Made by a program: the position numbers and the translations under genes. Under the pieces are notes generated by a model. The model did not search any database and had not been told where the DNA came from. It saw only the letters and a program-made list of their open reading frames with translations. A DNA stretch of 64,000 nt, from NCBI GenBank assembly GCA_034509925.1, contig CM067530.1, positions 971,501-1,035,500 of the forward strand, in the 5' to 3' direction. The stretch's first letter is position 1, and each line of letters opens with the position of its first letter. This DNA is from Hirudinaria manillensis (taxonomy: Eukaryota; Annelida; Clitellata; Hirudinida; Hirudinidae). Of this stretch, positions 37,501 through 49,183 are shown in pieces.

Positions 37501-39353
37501 TATAAAATATAACATATTATTTTCCTCCTATTGGCTTGACATAATGTTTGATAATGATATTGAATCACATACAGAACTCCACACAGACATTGATAATGAT
37601 ATCGAATCACATCCACACACACACGTACAATGATAATGTTATTAAATCACATACAGAACTCCACACAGACATTGATAATGATATCGAATCACATCCACAC
37701 ACACACGTACAATGATAATGTTATTAAATCACGTACAGACCTCCACACAGACATTGATAATGATATCGAATCACATTAACTCATCCACACGCACACATAT
37801 ACAATGATAATGTTATTAAATCACGTACAGACCTCCACACATCGAATGATAATAATATTTTAAAATCACATCCACACACACACAGACATACAATGATAAT
37901 GTTATTTAATCACACAGACATACAATGATAATGTTATTTAATCACACAGACATACAATGATAATGTTATTTAATCACGTACAGACCTCCACACAGACCTT
38001 GATCTCACAGAATCAAGAATTACTCTGCCAAGTAGACGTACTTCTCAAGAAACTCTCGAAATACGAAAAGTCGATATTGTTGCAGGCCAAGAATCTCGAA
38101 ATCAGCTGCTCGGTTTGTCTGAGTCTTGATAATGATGAGTGAATTTATTTAGCGCCGTCATTCAGAGGTCCTTGTGACGTTACAAGGTGGCTTGAGAAAA
38201 CTGTGCTGGTACTTGTTTAGGGATAGCTATTATTAATAATTAATTTATTTATTATTATTTATAATTTATTACTATCTATGTATTGCCAGTCGAGAGTGAT
38301 TGCTCTTCCGTGGTTTTTAAAATATTTTTTATCTTTGGTGACTGAGAGTGACGTGTCTGAATGATGTGAAGAATCAAATATCCGTTAAATGCAAAGAAAG
38401 GGATGGATTTAATGAAAAGATCAAACATTTTTGTAAAAAAAGCATCTTAAGTAGGTTATATATTAATATTATATCAATATTATATTTATAATTTATAGTG
38501 GATTGTATTTAAATTATGACTAAAATTATTTTATTTTTTATATTTAACTTAATTAATAAAAGTTAAATGAGGTTTTTGGAGAACCTATTTGTTCCATGAA
38601 TCCTTTAAATAAAATATTTCTTGCAGAGTGAATAAGATTACTTAATGTTCAATAGTCTCACTGTGTTATTCACAAGCAACTAATTCTAAATTTATTCAGG
38701 AAAAGAATAGACAAAACGAAATTAAGAATTCTCCTGACAGCGGTTTGAATGAAACCTCAGCTGAAGGTTCTCAACACGAAGGAATTATTAATCAGGGCGA
38801 GGGATGGTCAGGCATTGATAACGAGGCCGCAACGTCAACGCCTGTTAAACTTCTGGCGAAGCAGAAGAATTCTCTGGCGAGTCCGAAAGAAATCGAATCG
38901 TTCTGTTCGGATCATCCCAGCTGGAAGCACAAATCCAGGGTGACTCAGTTATTCAGTTTAAAGTCGAAACCTCTGTCGCTCAACTTGAATCTCAGCGCTG
39001 GAAAGCGACGCACTGGGAGCTGCAATGGAGGAGCGAACAGGCGGCAAGAGTCTTCCAGTTCGGGCAAAAATTCTCGCGTTCAGGACAAAGATCGACTTCT
39101 AACCGAATTTCCATTCCAGCCACTCCACACCACCAACACCTCCAATACCAACAACAACAGCAGCAACAACAATTACAACAACAGCAACAACAACACCGAC
39201 GACAACAGCTTCAACAACACATCGAACGGGATACACTTGAAAGCACCGAACCAATCAAAATGTTCGAAAAAGTTCAAACTGGAAAACATGATGGTGATGA
39301 GGAAAGGACTCGGAGATTCGACAACTGAACTCGAGTTAAGCTTCGGAGATTAA
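20208..39353 (+). CDS. NOS1AP: NOS1AP/CAPON homologue: PTB-domain adaptor with coiled coil
   Basis: Ten exons with full phase agreement: 20208-20288, 22215-22286, 28518-28613, 29538-29602, 31330-31438, 33841-33991, 34398-34471, 34753-34962, 38011-38112, 38700-39353. They encode 537 residues (human 506). The PTB domain (about residues 18-160) is clear: [79 protein letters not shown] Gln-rich coiled coil follows ([20 protein letters not shown], then [16 protein letters not shown]). The last exon is Ser-rich, then Asn-rich, ending [11 protein letters not shown]. In vertebrates NOS1AP links neuronal NO synthase (PDZ ligand at its C-terminus) to partners bound by the PTB. The vertebrate C-terminal EIAV-type ligand is absent. 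The segment linking the two halves of the PTB is short and lacks the usual Trp residues. Poly(A) signal AATAAA at 39409-39414. The protein has no signal peptide; a cytoplasmic adaptor is expected. Confidence 0.93.
20737..20830. repeat. TGTATTGCATG-type minisatellite in NOS1AP intron 1
   Basis: Degenerate tandem repeats of about 9-11 bases (tgtattgcatg, tgtattgtatg, tgtgttgcatg) over about 90 bases. Confidence 0.8.
21438..21665. repeat. CATC/CGTC tetranucleotide array
   Basis: About 57 copies of CATC with CGTC and TATC variants in NOS1AP intron 1. All frames stay open (poly-HPSI on +, poly-MDGW on -) only because the unit lacks stops; not coding. Confidence 0.95.
21906..22007. repeat. AAT microsatellite
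   Basis: Interrupted AAT repeats (gataataat, acaataata) in NOS1AP intron 1. Confidence 0.85.
22287..22466 (+). repeat. G-rich 12-bp minisatellite abutting the NOS1AP exon 2 donor
   Basis: Starting at the donor gtgagt (22287), the intron opens with about 14 copies of GGGTGGTTGAAT and variants (GGGTGGGTGAAT, TTGGTGGTTGAA). The sense strand has many GGG/GG runs spaced by 1-9 bases, which is compatible with G-quadruplex formation in the pre-mRNA. All six frames are open because the unit is a multiple of three without stops. Confidence 0.92.
22626..22739. repeat. AAT tract followed by ATT tract (self-complementary)
   Basis: An AAT run (22640-22670) and an ATT run (22716-22738), with mixed A/T between, could fold into a hairpin. 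Confidence 0.75.
23290..23650. repeat. Three tandem degenerate copies of a ~140-bp unit
   Basis: The segment 'ctcagcctataata(tacgtcaatag)...ttcacaatctgtcattt' recurs near 23297, 23432 and 23598. Between copies lie a variable ATT block and 'tatcgtcatcaatgaata(a/t)aattatgcttattcaatc'. Copies differ mostly in the ATT block and in a short insertion (aactgagtgag) in the third. Confidence 0.85.
23926..24138. repeat. AAT microsatellite and nearby GAT microsatellite
   Basis: AAT repeats at 23926-23986 (one AAAT slip) and GAT/GAC repeats at 24091-24138, inside NOS1AP intron 2. Confidence 0.85.
24619..24800. repeat. Pure ATATT pentanucleotide array
   Basis: About 36 uninterrupted copies of a 5-bp unit (tatta/ttata in register) with no substitution visible. 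The lack of decay suggests recent expansion. Confidence 0.97.
25209..25545. repeat. GAT/GAC trinucleotide array, 337 bp
   Basis: GAT repeats with GGT, GAC and GAG variants on the plus strand. Internally it repeats longer blocks such as ggtggtgacgatgatgatgg. Long poly-Ser and poly-Met frames are artefacts of the repeat. Confidence 0.96.
26659..27527. repeat. ATC, GAT and ATC/GTC trinucleotide tracts
   Basis: ATC/GTC at 26659-26712, GAT at 26976-27036, ATC/GTC at 27398-27527. The ATC tracts are complementary to the GAT array at 25209-25545 within the same intron. Confidence 0.93.
27599..27641. repeat. ATT microsatellite
   Basis: About 13 ATT units in NOS1AP intron 2. Confidence 0.9.
28935..29506. 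repeat. 23-bp hairpin-forming minisatellite, ~25 copies
   Basis: Unit TAATTTCAATTAAATTTATTATT repeated with almost no variation; one unit near 29090 has lost a base. Every unit contains the exact inverted repeat TTTAATT-TC-AATTAAA. The array ends 32 bases before NOS1AP exon 4 (29538). Confidence 0.95.
30310..30530. repeat. Degenerate 16-17-bp repeats (AGGTATGTCC type)
   Basis: About a dozen imperfect units, for example accaggtgtgtccttca, acaggtatgtccaccca, ctaggtatgtcctaaat, atctgggatgtcctgt, accaggtgtgtccaaca. They lie in NOS1AP intron 4. Unit length is not a multiple of three, so they are not protein repeats. Confidence 0.75.
31137..31621. repeat. ATT microsatellites on both sides of NOS1AP exon 5
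   Basis: ATT repeats at 31137-31172 (intron 4) and 31486-31621 (intron 5), with occasional ATC and GTT units. Both are in the same direction. Confidence 0.9.
32651..32692. repeat. CAAA tetranucleotide repeat
   Basis: About nine CAAA units with one CGAA, in NOS1AP intron 5. Confidence 0.9.
33025..33095. repeat. Dispersed-repeat fragment ending GCGCTATATAAAT plus ATT tail
   Basis: agcgcccctgttcacgcgca, then cggcgctatataaatcac, followed at once by ATT repeats. The GCGCTATATAAAT-plus-ATT ending resembles the tail of SINE/MITE-like repeats of many invertebrates. Similar GCGC-containing fragments occur near 30932, 35091, 38150 and 49352. Confidence 0.5.
34196..34310. repeat. CATC/CGTC array 3' of NOS1AP exon 6
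   Basis: CATC with CGTC, TGTC and CGCC variants, including a repeated 28-bp higher-order block (tccatccgtccatccattcgcccatcca). Confidence 0.92.
35928..36206. repeat. 29-bp A/T tandem repeat, ~9 copies
   Basis: Unit ACTTTAATAATTAAAATAATAATTATTAT with single-base variants. The AATAATTATTA part is self-complementary, as is TTAATAATTAA with one mismatch. Confidence 0.9.
36318..36548. repeat. CAA trinucleotide array
   Basis: CAA repeats with CAG, CAT and AAG variants in NOS1AP intron 8. A long poly-Leu/Val frame on the minus strand is an artefact. Confidence 0.92.
37545..38010. repeat. ~85-bp minisatellite running into the exon 9 acceptor of NOS1AP
   Basis: Units contain 'acagacattgataatgatat', 'cgaatcacatccacacacac' and 'tacaatgataatgttatt(a/t)aatcac'. 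Four longer units are followed by shorter ~37-bp ones. The final partial unit (cgtacagacctccacacagaccttgatctcacag) directly forms the splice acceptor of exon 9 at 38011. Confidence 0.88.
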
Positions 39354-39419
39354 AAGTGAATTCGAATCTGAACGCCTAGTTTATTAATCAATGGAGCTGT
39401 AGTTTCCAAATAAACATTC

Positions 39420-39507
39420 CCAAAGTGATAATTAATTAATTAATTAATGATTAATCGATAACAACGATCGATTTGATTGATTGATTGATTGATTGATTGA
39501 ATGAATG

Positions 39508-39562
<55 letters not shown>

Positions 39563-40513
39563 TACATATTTATTTATTGTTAAGGTCGTTATCACCCGAG
39601 TCGTTGTGAGATTATTAAAATACTTTCGTTGTTGTCCTATTTATGGTCTCCCAATGTAAGTTATTTGAATGTCACCGAATTAATTTATTTTAGAGAAAAA
39701 TGAGTGAAAAAAAGTGAATTTCTTCGGTTCACTTTGGGTTTTGGTAATCATAAATGAAAGTGGTATTATGGGAATTTTGACTCCAAATATCCAAATAATA
39801 AAAATAATCATCAAATCTCAATTAATTTAGAACTTTTAAAATTAAATCACGAAATTATATTAAAGTTTATATTTAAATTAATTATATAAAATAAACATAC
39901 TAGTATGGGTAACGAACCTATAACAGTGTATAATATTAAATATATCCTTGCTTGTAATCGTTCTGGTTGATAACCTCACTTTATAATTAAAATTATTGTA
40001 GGTAATAATGAAAATTCGAATAAAATATAAAAACATAAAATATTAGATTGTATAAATCTTATTATTAAAATTAATATTAATGATAAAACTAAAATACAAA
40101 AATATATGAAAATATAGTATTTAGTAACCATATATTTTCATTATTTATTATTATTACAGTTATTCATAATGTTAATATTACTAATAAAAATGATAATGAG
40201 TCTAATATTACTTATTCATTCAATCAATCAATATAAGACTTACTCTCAAAGAATTATTTAAATTGGAAATAACTTTCCTGAAGTTTAAAGTTATGAATTC
40301 GATAAAATAATAATGATTTATCAATCAAATTCCAGGTAAGAAGGAGTAACATTTACAAATAATAAAAAATAATGCATGGAACTGCCGGAAAAATAAGTAA
40401 ATCGTCAAATAATGTGCTGCAAATCTTGAAGACTTTCAGTTTCTGAGCATCAATTTATTGCCATTTAACTTTAGAATTTTAATAACAATCCTTTATTATT
40501 ATTATTATTATTA

Positions 40514-40547
<34 letters not shown>

Positions 40548-42682
40548 CATTATTATTATCATCATTATTATTAATTTCAAATAAGTCCTCAAAAATGTTC
40601 CGATAAATTATTCATTTCTTCGGCGATAAGAAGTGACTCATTGATATCTTAAGTTATGATTCCAAACTATAAACTGCTTTGTGGCCAATTTTACACAAAA
40701 ATAATATTAATAGTAATAATAATAATTTTTATAATAGTATTAATAATATTAATAATAATAAGCCAATAGTATAACACAATATTAACAATGATAATGTTGT
40801 TATTATTACCTAAATATTATTAATGTTGGATATTATACAAGTTATTATTCACTAATTAAAGCTTTATTTAAATCCCACCATAATTTCTGTTCCTGTTTGC
40901 CTCTCCTGCTAATATCAAATTAGAATTGCAAAAACATGATTTCTAAGCCACACATCCGCTAGGTGTCGCTCGTCGCTTGAGAAACACCCTAGATGTGTTG
41001 AGCAAAATTTGTTTATTATGTATTTTTAATTTTAAATAATCTAATTAGATTGTTCGGTAAGCGCAGGAATTTTTGGACTCGGTTTCTGAAGAGTAATAGG
41101 AACTTGAATTTAATCTCATGGATGGTCCTTTGGTCGTCTGGTGGCTTGTTGCAACCACTTCAAGCAAAGTTGTGGTCATTGCAAATTCAGTTGGTTTTGG
41201 TTAGGGGAGTTGTGGAATTTTAAGGGAATTTAGAGATACTTAAATCTTTTATCTGTTATCAAAGTATGGATTGTATCTGTATTGATACATTGTATCTGTT
41301 GGGAAAGGATATAAATTGGATTATTTAGAATGCTTCGATTCTGGATGTGTTGAACAACATTGACGCTTATTAAAACTATGCAATGAAAAGAATTCGATTT
41401 CATTTTTTTGAGTTTATGAGTTTATTAAGGTATCAAAGCAACTGAAAGAACAAATAGGAAATTGAAACATGTACAATATTAAATAAACAATTATGTACAT
41501 AACACAAAGAAACAAATGAACTTAAAATACAAAATAAACTCATAGGGTCAGTCTTAAGGAAGCGCAAGCTTCAGCTAGACAGACTGGTCCTGGAAATCAT
41601 AAGATATATAATGCAACTTTAAACTCAAATAACAGAGGCATCACTAGATGTGACTTATACAATTTTTTAAACAACAAGAACAATAACTCAAAAGGACATG
41701 AATGTAAATTGAAATCATTTGAAGAATTTATCCTTAAGAAAAGACTTAAAGGCTTCGAAACGTCTTCGACTCCTTGGGTCAGAGACTCGAGAGTGTCTGA
41801 TCATCGGTCATAAACAAATCCAGAAGTCTTTTGGAGCGTTTCTGATGTTATAAAGGAGGAATTTTGTAAAGAAGCTTTAGAAATTTTTACAATCATTTTT
41901 GACTAATAAAAAAGATAAAGAATCTCGTACTGACTCTCAGCACTGACGTTCGCTTGAGTTTCATTGAAACTGATGGTGACACGAAAAGAGGGTCCAATTA
42001 GTTTTTATAGAACCATGCATAAGTTACGACTTAAATAGTGAAAATAAAAAGAAATTATAGCTATAATTATTATTATCATAAAAAAATTATATGCAATGCT
42101 GATAATGACGATGCTGATAGTGACGACGATGATGATTCAACTGTGCAATATTAATATAATATCACAGTAATAAAATACATGTAAATTAAAAGAACACGTT
42201 ACCAACAATAGCAAATATTACATCACATTATTAACAATAACATTCATTATGAAACATATAATTAGCATTAATATTTATTATAACACATTATCAGCAATAA
42301 TTATAATAATTATTATTATAATTATGACGTCACGGAATAATCGCATGAATGATTATGGATGCGAGAGCATGCATGTCAACGCACGAAGACGAAATAAATC
42401 CTGGCAATGGAATCCACTTTTGCCTTTAAAAATCACATTCAGAGTTCGATGGGATGGATTTTGATGACGATCGATGTCTGTGTTTTGTGAATAAATTGAT
42501 TAATAATCAAATTAGTTAATTAATAATTAGTTAATTTAAATATTATTTATTACGTTTTAACATACAAACGGTTTAAGAATAAGAACATTTTAATAGCATT
42601 TGATCTTTTTGGACTAATACTGTTATAATATATTTGGCTATAATTTATATTTGGCTTACTGTTTACGTACAACCACGAAGTT
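39420..42682. other. Intergenic region between NOS1AP and the six-Cys gene
   Basis: AT-rich with a GATT repeat, an ATT array (40494-40575) and short GAT/ATA tracts (about 42100). No exon chain was recognised. TGACGTCA at 42325 is a single CRE-like site. Confidence 0.45.
39476..39562. repeat. GATT tetranucleotide repeat
   Basis: About 20 units of ATTG/GATT, with three GAAT units in the middle, just downstream of the NOS1AP poly(A) signal. Confidence 0.92.
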
Positions 42683-43935
42683 ATGAAGTTAAAGAATATT
42701 CTTCAATATATTGAAATTGAGATTTTAATTTTGTCTTGGATGACGTTGTGGGTGGTGACAGCCAGTAGGTACATTCTTCTATCTGTTACTTTATTATTAT
42801 TGTTATTATTATTATTATTATTTTATTATTTATTATTATTATTATTATTATTTTATTATTTATTATTATTATTAGTACTATTATTATTATTCTAAAAATA
42901 ATTAACCATCTTTTATTTCAATTTATTTCATGACAGAGCGTCCACAGAACATTCAGAGCCTGGCATATTTGCAAACGTCTGACCGCTGGAGACTGGATCA
43001 ATCAGGATCAGAGATCGTGTCCAATTCCCATTGGCTGCCGAATCGCAGGTCGGTACGACATCATCGCAGGCACGACTTCAATCACCCGATTGATTCGCAT
43101 CAACCGCTCAACCGTCAAACAACCACGACGGAGTACGACGGTTGTCATGGAGACGATGAAGCAGCTAGGAAGACGCTACTGAGGAAGTGCTACTCGTCAC
43201 TGAGGAAGGTGCTCGTTGGGTACTCGAAGCTGCTGAAAGAAGAAGAAAACGACACCAGGATCACGACCTATGACCTCTGCGGGTTAGTCCGTGGTTCCAA
43301 TGATTCGAATAAATCACTTCGAGTTCGAAACGTTATCAATTACGTTTTGCGTGGCTTGAAAATGTTTAACTTTAAGTTAAGTTGCAATTTAATTTATGCG
43401 AATTTATTTAATGGTATTGATCGCAATATTAGTTCAATTAATTAAATAATAATGCAAATTAATCGGTTCATTAACCTTTAATGATGATAACGATGACCTC
43501 CTCTATGATGTGAACCTATGACGTGTGGACGATATTATTATTATCACATAAAGGCACGGGCGAACCCCTCGCCTAACACAAATTACTTAAGTAAACAAAA
43601 AGCAAAACCCTCTACATATCAAACAAACAATAAAACAACCAGTCACATCAAATATTTACAATCCCCAAAAAAATCATCCAATAACATTTTGAAGATGTCC
43701 AGGTTTGGAGCACCGACAACCGACCGAGGAAGATCATTCCACTCTTGGACAACTCTATTGCTGAAAAAAAACTTCCTCAAATCCCTGTGAGATATGACCT
43801 GACCTAATTAAACGATTGGTTTTATGATTGATACCAATCATCTCTAGGATATAGAACCAGACGATTTTAATTCTTTAAATATTTGTATTATTGTTGTTAT
43901 TATTATTATTATTAATATTATTATTATTATCATTA

Positions 43936-43978
<43 letters not shown>

Positions 43979-43985
43979 CATTATC

Positions 43986-44069
<84 letters not shown>

Positions 44070-44696
44070 ATTGAATATCAAATTATTCATTCATATTATT
44101 TTATCCTAATTCGAATTTAACAAGCGATAGAGAGAAAGAGAGAGAGAGAGAAAGATAGAGAGATAGTGAGAGTGAAGGAGTGTAAACCTGTCAGTTATTA
44201 AAATCAGGAAACTCTTCATGACGTGTTACTTGGTCAGCAATTGGTGACGCCCACCTAATTAATGCAAGGTTATCGTATTTCTCAATGTGACGGCTACTCT
44301 CGGACAATAATTATTATGGTTGTAAAATATAATATTTAATTATAATTATTTATAATATAATAATTATTATAATTATATAATATGTTTTATATCAATTAAT
44401 ATAATTTATAATTTTTATTTTCATTTATAATTAATTTTTGTATAGAAATAAAATATATTTTATTTTTATTTTAAATTTAATTTTTATAAAATATAAAATA
44501 TTTTATTATTTATGTTATCATTAATAACTGAATTTAAAACTGAATTTCAAGAACTCAATAAACTGGCAATCAAATTGGAACTGGCAATGAAATTAGAAAT
44601 TCCATGAAATATTTCTTAAATTATAAAAAAACACATTGAAATTCAACAGCAGCATTTATTACATATTATAAATTAATTAGCATTAATTCTTTTATA

Positions 44697-44748
<52 letters not shown>

Positions 44749-45344
44749 TATTCTTTTTGTAAGTGAACAAATCAAAAGTAGGAGGAATATTTGCAAAAAC
44801 ATCATAAAAATAGGTGATGAATGTGCTTCAATTAGTCGTCTTTTGAAGTTGTTGGCAAACGTTGCAGCCTCGGGGCTAAGGAATGATTTCAAAATGATTT
44901 ACAATCGATTTGATCTCAATTGATTTAAAATAATTTAAAATGATTTCAAAATGATTTACAATCGATTTGATCTCAATTGATTTAAAATAATTTAAAATGA
45001 TTTCTTTTCTTTCCATTCTAATTCAAGTGACCTTCGTGACTGTTAACTTGAAACTGGGTCAGTTCAATTTCGTGATTGTCAAGACCGAGATAATATTGAT
45101 GACATGTCATTACAAGGATGGATGAATGGACGAATGGAGGAATGAATGGATGAATGAACGGATCGATGAATGGACAGGTAGATGGAATGACGAACGTCCA
45201 TTGAACTTTTACCAGAGTACAAAGCCACTTGTTACAAGCAGATATGATCAACATTGTGAATTTCCCCCTCCAAAAAAAAAACTACTGCTGAATAGTTGGA
45301 TGGATGCATTAGTATCTATTGATGGATGTATTAGTATCTATTGT

Positions 45345-45375
<31 letters not shown>

Positions 45376-46072
45376 TCGGATGATCAGATGGAGGAGTGCA
45401 ACACACGTAGGAATTCATCCACGAGCAAATGTCTGATTTAAATTGCAAATGTAATCCCAAATACAACGTCGAATGTTGTTCACGGCGGGTTGAAGTGAGT
45501 TTATGGAGAATTAATCAATTTCTATTCCAATTAACCTCATCTCCCTTCCTGGGATTCGAACTCGCGGACCGAAAGACAAACAAACCGAGATGGGAATTCA
45601 TTCATCGCTTCGTCAACTTTTCACCGTGTTGGAAAATTTGTTCTGACACCATTGTTCGGTCCTATTACTTGTTCTTGTTGACATCGTCGTCGTCGTCGTT
45701 GTTGTTGTGATTGTTATTATTATTGTTGTTTTTATTGAATATAGTATAATTAGATATCTTAATAATTAACCAACAATATCACATTATCACCACAATTCAT
45801 TAGCATAATTTATCTTATTGACCTCAACTGTTGCTAGGTATTTCCTATGTACGATAAGTTATCGTTGCAGAAATTTAATCTTAATTGCTTTGTCGTCTTC
45901 AACTGCTGATGATGATGAAGATGATGATGATGGAGACGGCGCCCATGAATTGTGATGTTGATGATGATGATGATGACGATGACGTTGACGACGATGACGA
46001 CGACGAAGATGACGATGATGGTGAAAGAGTTCTCCAGCGACGATATTATATCCTTCAACAATCCGTAACCAA

Positions 46073-46111
<39 letters not shown>

Positions 46112-46650
46112 TGTAATTAATTTTGCATTATTATAATGCTCTGTAAAGATACACAAAGTGGCATCAACGCCTATAATTTTGTCTGAAGATATGACTTGAG
46201 CAAAGATTGGAAAACATTTCTCAAAAGATAATTTAACGTTTTAACAGCAGGCATTGTTCAAAATTATTACGATTTCAAAGATTAAATAAATAATAATAAA
46301 TATATAAATAAATAAACGAATAAAACGAATAAATAATAAGTAAAATAAAACATTAACTGAAATAATTGAACGAAAAAAATAATTTTAAAAAATAAAAAAA
46401 CAAACAGAAGTTCACTTTTAAACCACCAACAACAACAACTCTTGAACATCGAAACCTTCCCGCCAGGAATTTACAAGTCGTGTTCAACAACTGCTCCACC
46501 TCCCTGCTCGGTGATGACGTCATCAGAAGGTGCCTGTCACGTGACAGGACCGTAAAAGGAAAGCTGGAAACGTTCAGCGTTTTGATGGAACATTTTAAAA
46601 ACATCTGCTTCGATGAAGATGCTCATCTTCGTTAGTTGCTAATTCTTGTT

Positions 46651-46691
<41 letters not shown>

Positions 46692-46699
46692 TAATAATG

Positions 46700-46772
<73 letters not shown>

Positions 46773-46831
46773 TAACTATTATCATTATCATTATAATTAT
46801 AATGATAATAATAATAATAATAATAATAATG

Positions 46832-46871
<40 letters not shown>

Positions 46872-48301
46872 TAATAACAATAATTATAATAAATTATTAT
46901 AATTATAATAACCATAATAATAATAGTGATAATAATAATAATAATAATAATAATAGTAATAATAGTAAAAATAATAATAAATAAATAAATAAATTGTTTG
47001 ATGATTAATTTTATGATTGTATTTATAGATAAATAAATGCTTTTTTCCGAATTGTTTAAATTGATTTAAAAGAAAATTAAAAACAATTAGAATTTAAAAG
47101 ATTAAAAAAACAATGAATAATGAATTTTAAACTTCAATGGCTTCGTGTTTTGTTTAAAATTTCATTTCATTTCTCGACTATTTAGTCCTCAGTTTTGAGA
47201 TTTTACGAATTTGTGCGATTTGTTTACAAAATAATTTATAATTTATATTTAATTAAATATTAATAATAATGAATGTTTTAATTATTTCTTCAGCTTTAAG
47301 TTCAATTGTTTTAAACTCGTCAATTGTCAAATCAATTCCTTAACAACTAACTGTGACTTTAACGAAGAGTGCATAATTGAAATGTTTAAATTTAAAAATT
47401 TATTTTAATTAAATAAATATTAATTAAATAAATACTATAAAAAAATTATAAAAATAAATTCATTTTGTATTTTTGAAGACCAACAATCAACAGATATTCA
47501 GTCATGTTTCGTGGATGAATTTCGAGGTACTTTGTCAATCAGGTGTGACGAATATTACGAATTTAATGTCCAACAGGGGACCAGGGATAATTGCTTGTGA
47601 GTCGTTTTGTCATTTCAATCGGTTATAATAATATATTATTATTATAATATAATAATATAATAATAATGTTATAATAATATACTATTATAATGATATATTA
47701 ATATAATAATAATGTTATAATAATATATTATTATAATGATATATTATTATAATGATGTAATTTTTATTCATTAGTCGCATGTCTTATTATAACCAGTTAT
47801 GACGTAATAAATTATTAATAATAATTAGCTGGGATGCTAACCTTACTTTCACTGACTTCCGTTGGTCTGTTCTTTCTGTGTGTGTGTGTGTGTGAGTGAT
47901 TGTGTCTCCTTTTCTTTTTTGGAACAACAACCTCTATGCTTTAGGAAATAATTTATTAAAAACAAAAAAAAAAACATTTTCCTGAAATAAAATGTAAATA
48001 AATAAAAATTGCCTTAAAATTGTGAGAAAAGAAAACGATTGAAAATACGATTCGAATTCATTGGTCACGTGATGTGTTTAAAAGTCGACCTCGGAAAATG
48101 AGGGAAACTCTGGCGTTTGTTGTTTTTTATCTTCAGGTTTGATTTGTTTCCTGTTTTTTTTTTCTTTTTCATTTCTGTTTATTTTTATTTTTTATTTTTT
48201 ATTTTATTTTTTTTTGATTGACTGCCGATTTTTTGTGCTTTTGTTCCGTGTAAGTTGATATGGTTTTACGTTACAAGGTCTAGGAATACATATTTCCTTC
48301 T

Positions 48302-48350
<49 letters not shown>

Positions 48351-49121
48351 GTCATCATTGTCATCGTCATCGTCATCGTCGTCGTCGTCATCATCATCGT
48401 CATCGTCATCGTCATCGTCATCTTCACCCCTTTTACAAATGGATTCTTTCCTTGAATTCCTTTTGATTTCAAAGTCACGTGCACATCGAAAATACTTTTT
48501 ACTTGGACTGTTTGGGTGCGAGAAAATGGTACACGTGTGAAAGTTTAATGCTGAATGACTGAATGAATGAACGAATGAATGAATGTACGAATGAATGAAT
48601 GATGGATGACAGCAATTTCCGCCGTTTTTTACTTTCCATTTCTAAAAACTTTTAAATTTAAAAATCCACTGAACGAGGATGAATTGAAGTTTGCCTGAAT
48701 TCTTGAATGTAAATCTTTTATGTTTTTTTTTGATAATTTCTAAATAATTAAAGTAAATTTCTGGAATTCTCTTTAAATTTATTTCGTAATTTATTTTTTT
48801 TTTAAATTTTAAAACTACCATCAGTAGTAAATCATTGGACAATTATCGCCAGGTTATAAAACTAATTCACCAATTACTATAAAATAAAATATAATAAACA
48901 ATTAATTTATTTCAAAATGTTTTTATTTAAAAAATCCCACTGCAATGGTTTCGGTTTCAGTTTCCTACGCGAGAGGTTCAAATGTCAGGAGTCCCTTTTG
49001 AACTCTGCGTGTGGTCCTCAATCATCGATTGTGAACTTCAACTTTTTGTTGATTCTTTTTGACAAGCAGATATCAGGAAGTAATTGTTCAATCAGAGCAG
49101 ACGATGGAACGTACGACGGTC

Positions 49122-49183
<62 letters not shown>

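Noticed and set aside
45546-45566. ggattcgaactc, resembling a tRNA T-loop/B box on the minus strand
   Set aside because: The five-base T-stem does not pair and no A box or acceptor stem is found at tRNA distance.
46595-46984. Poly-Tyr, poly-Asn and poly-Ile ORFs
   Set aside because: Translation of the AAT microsatellite in three frames.
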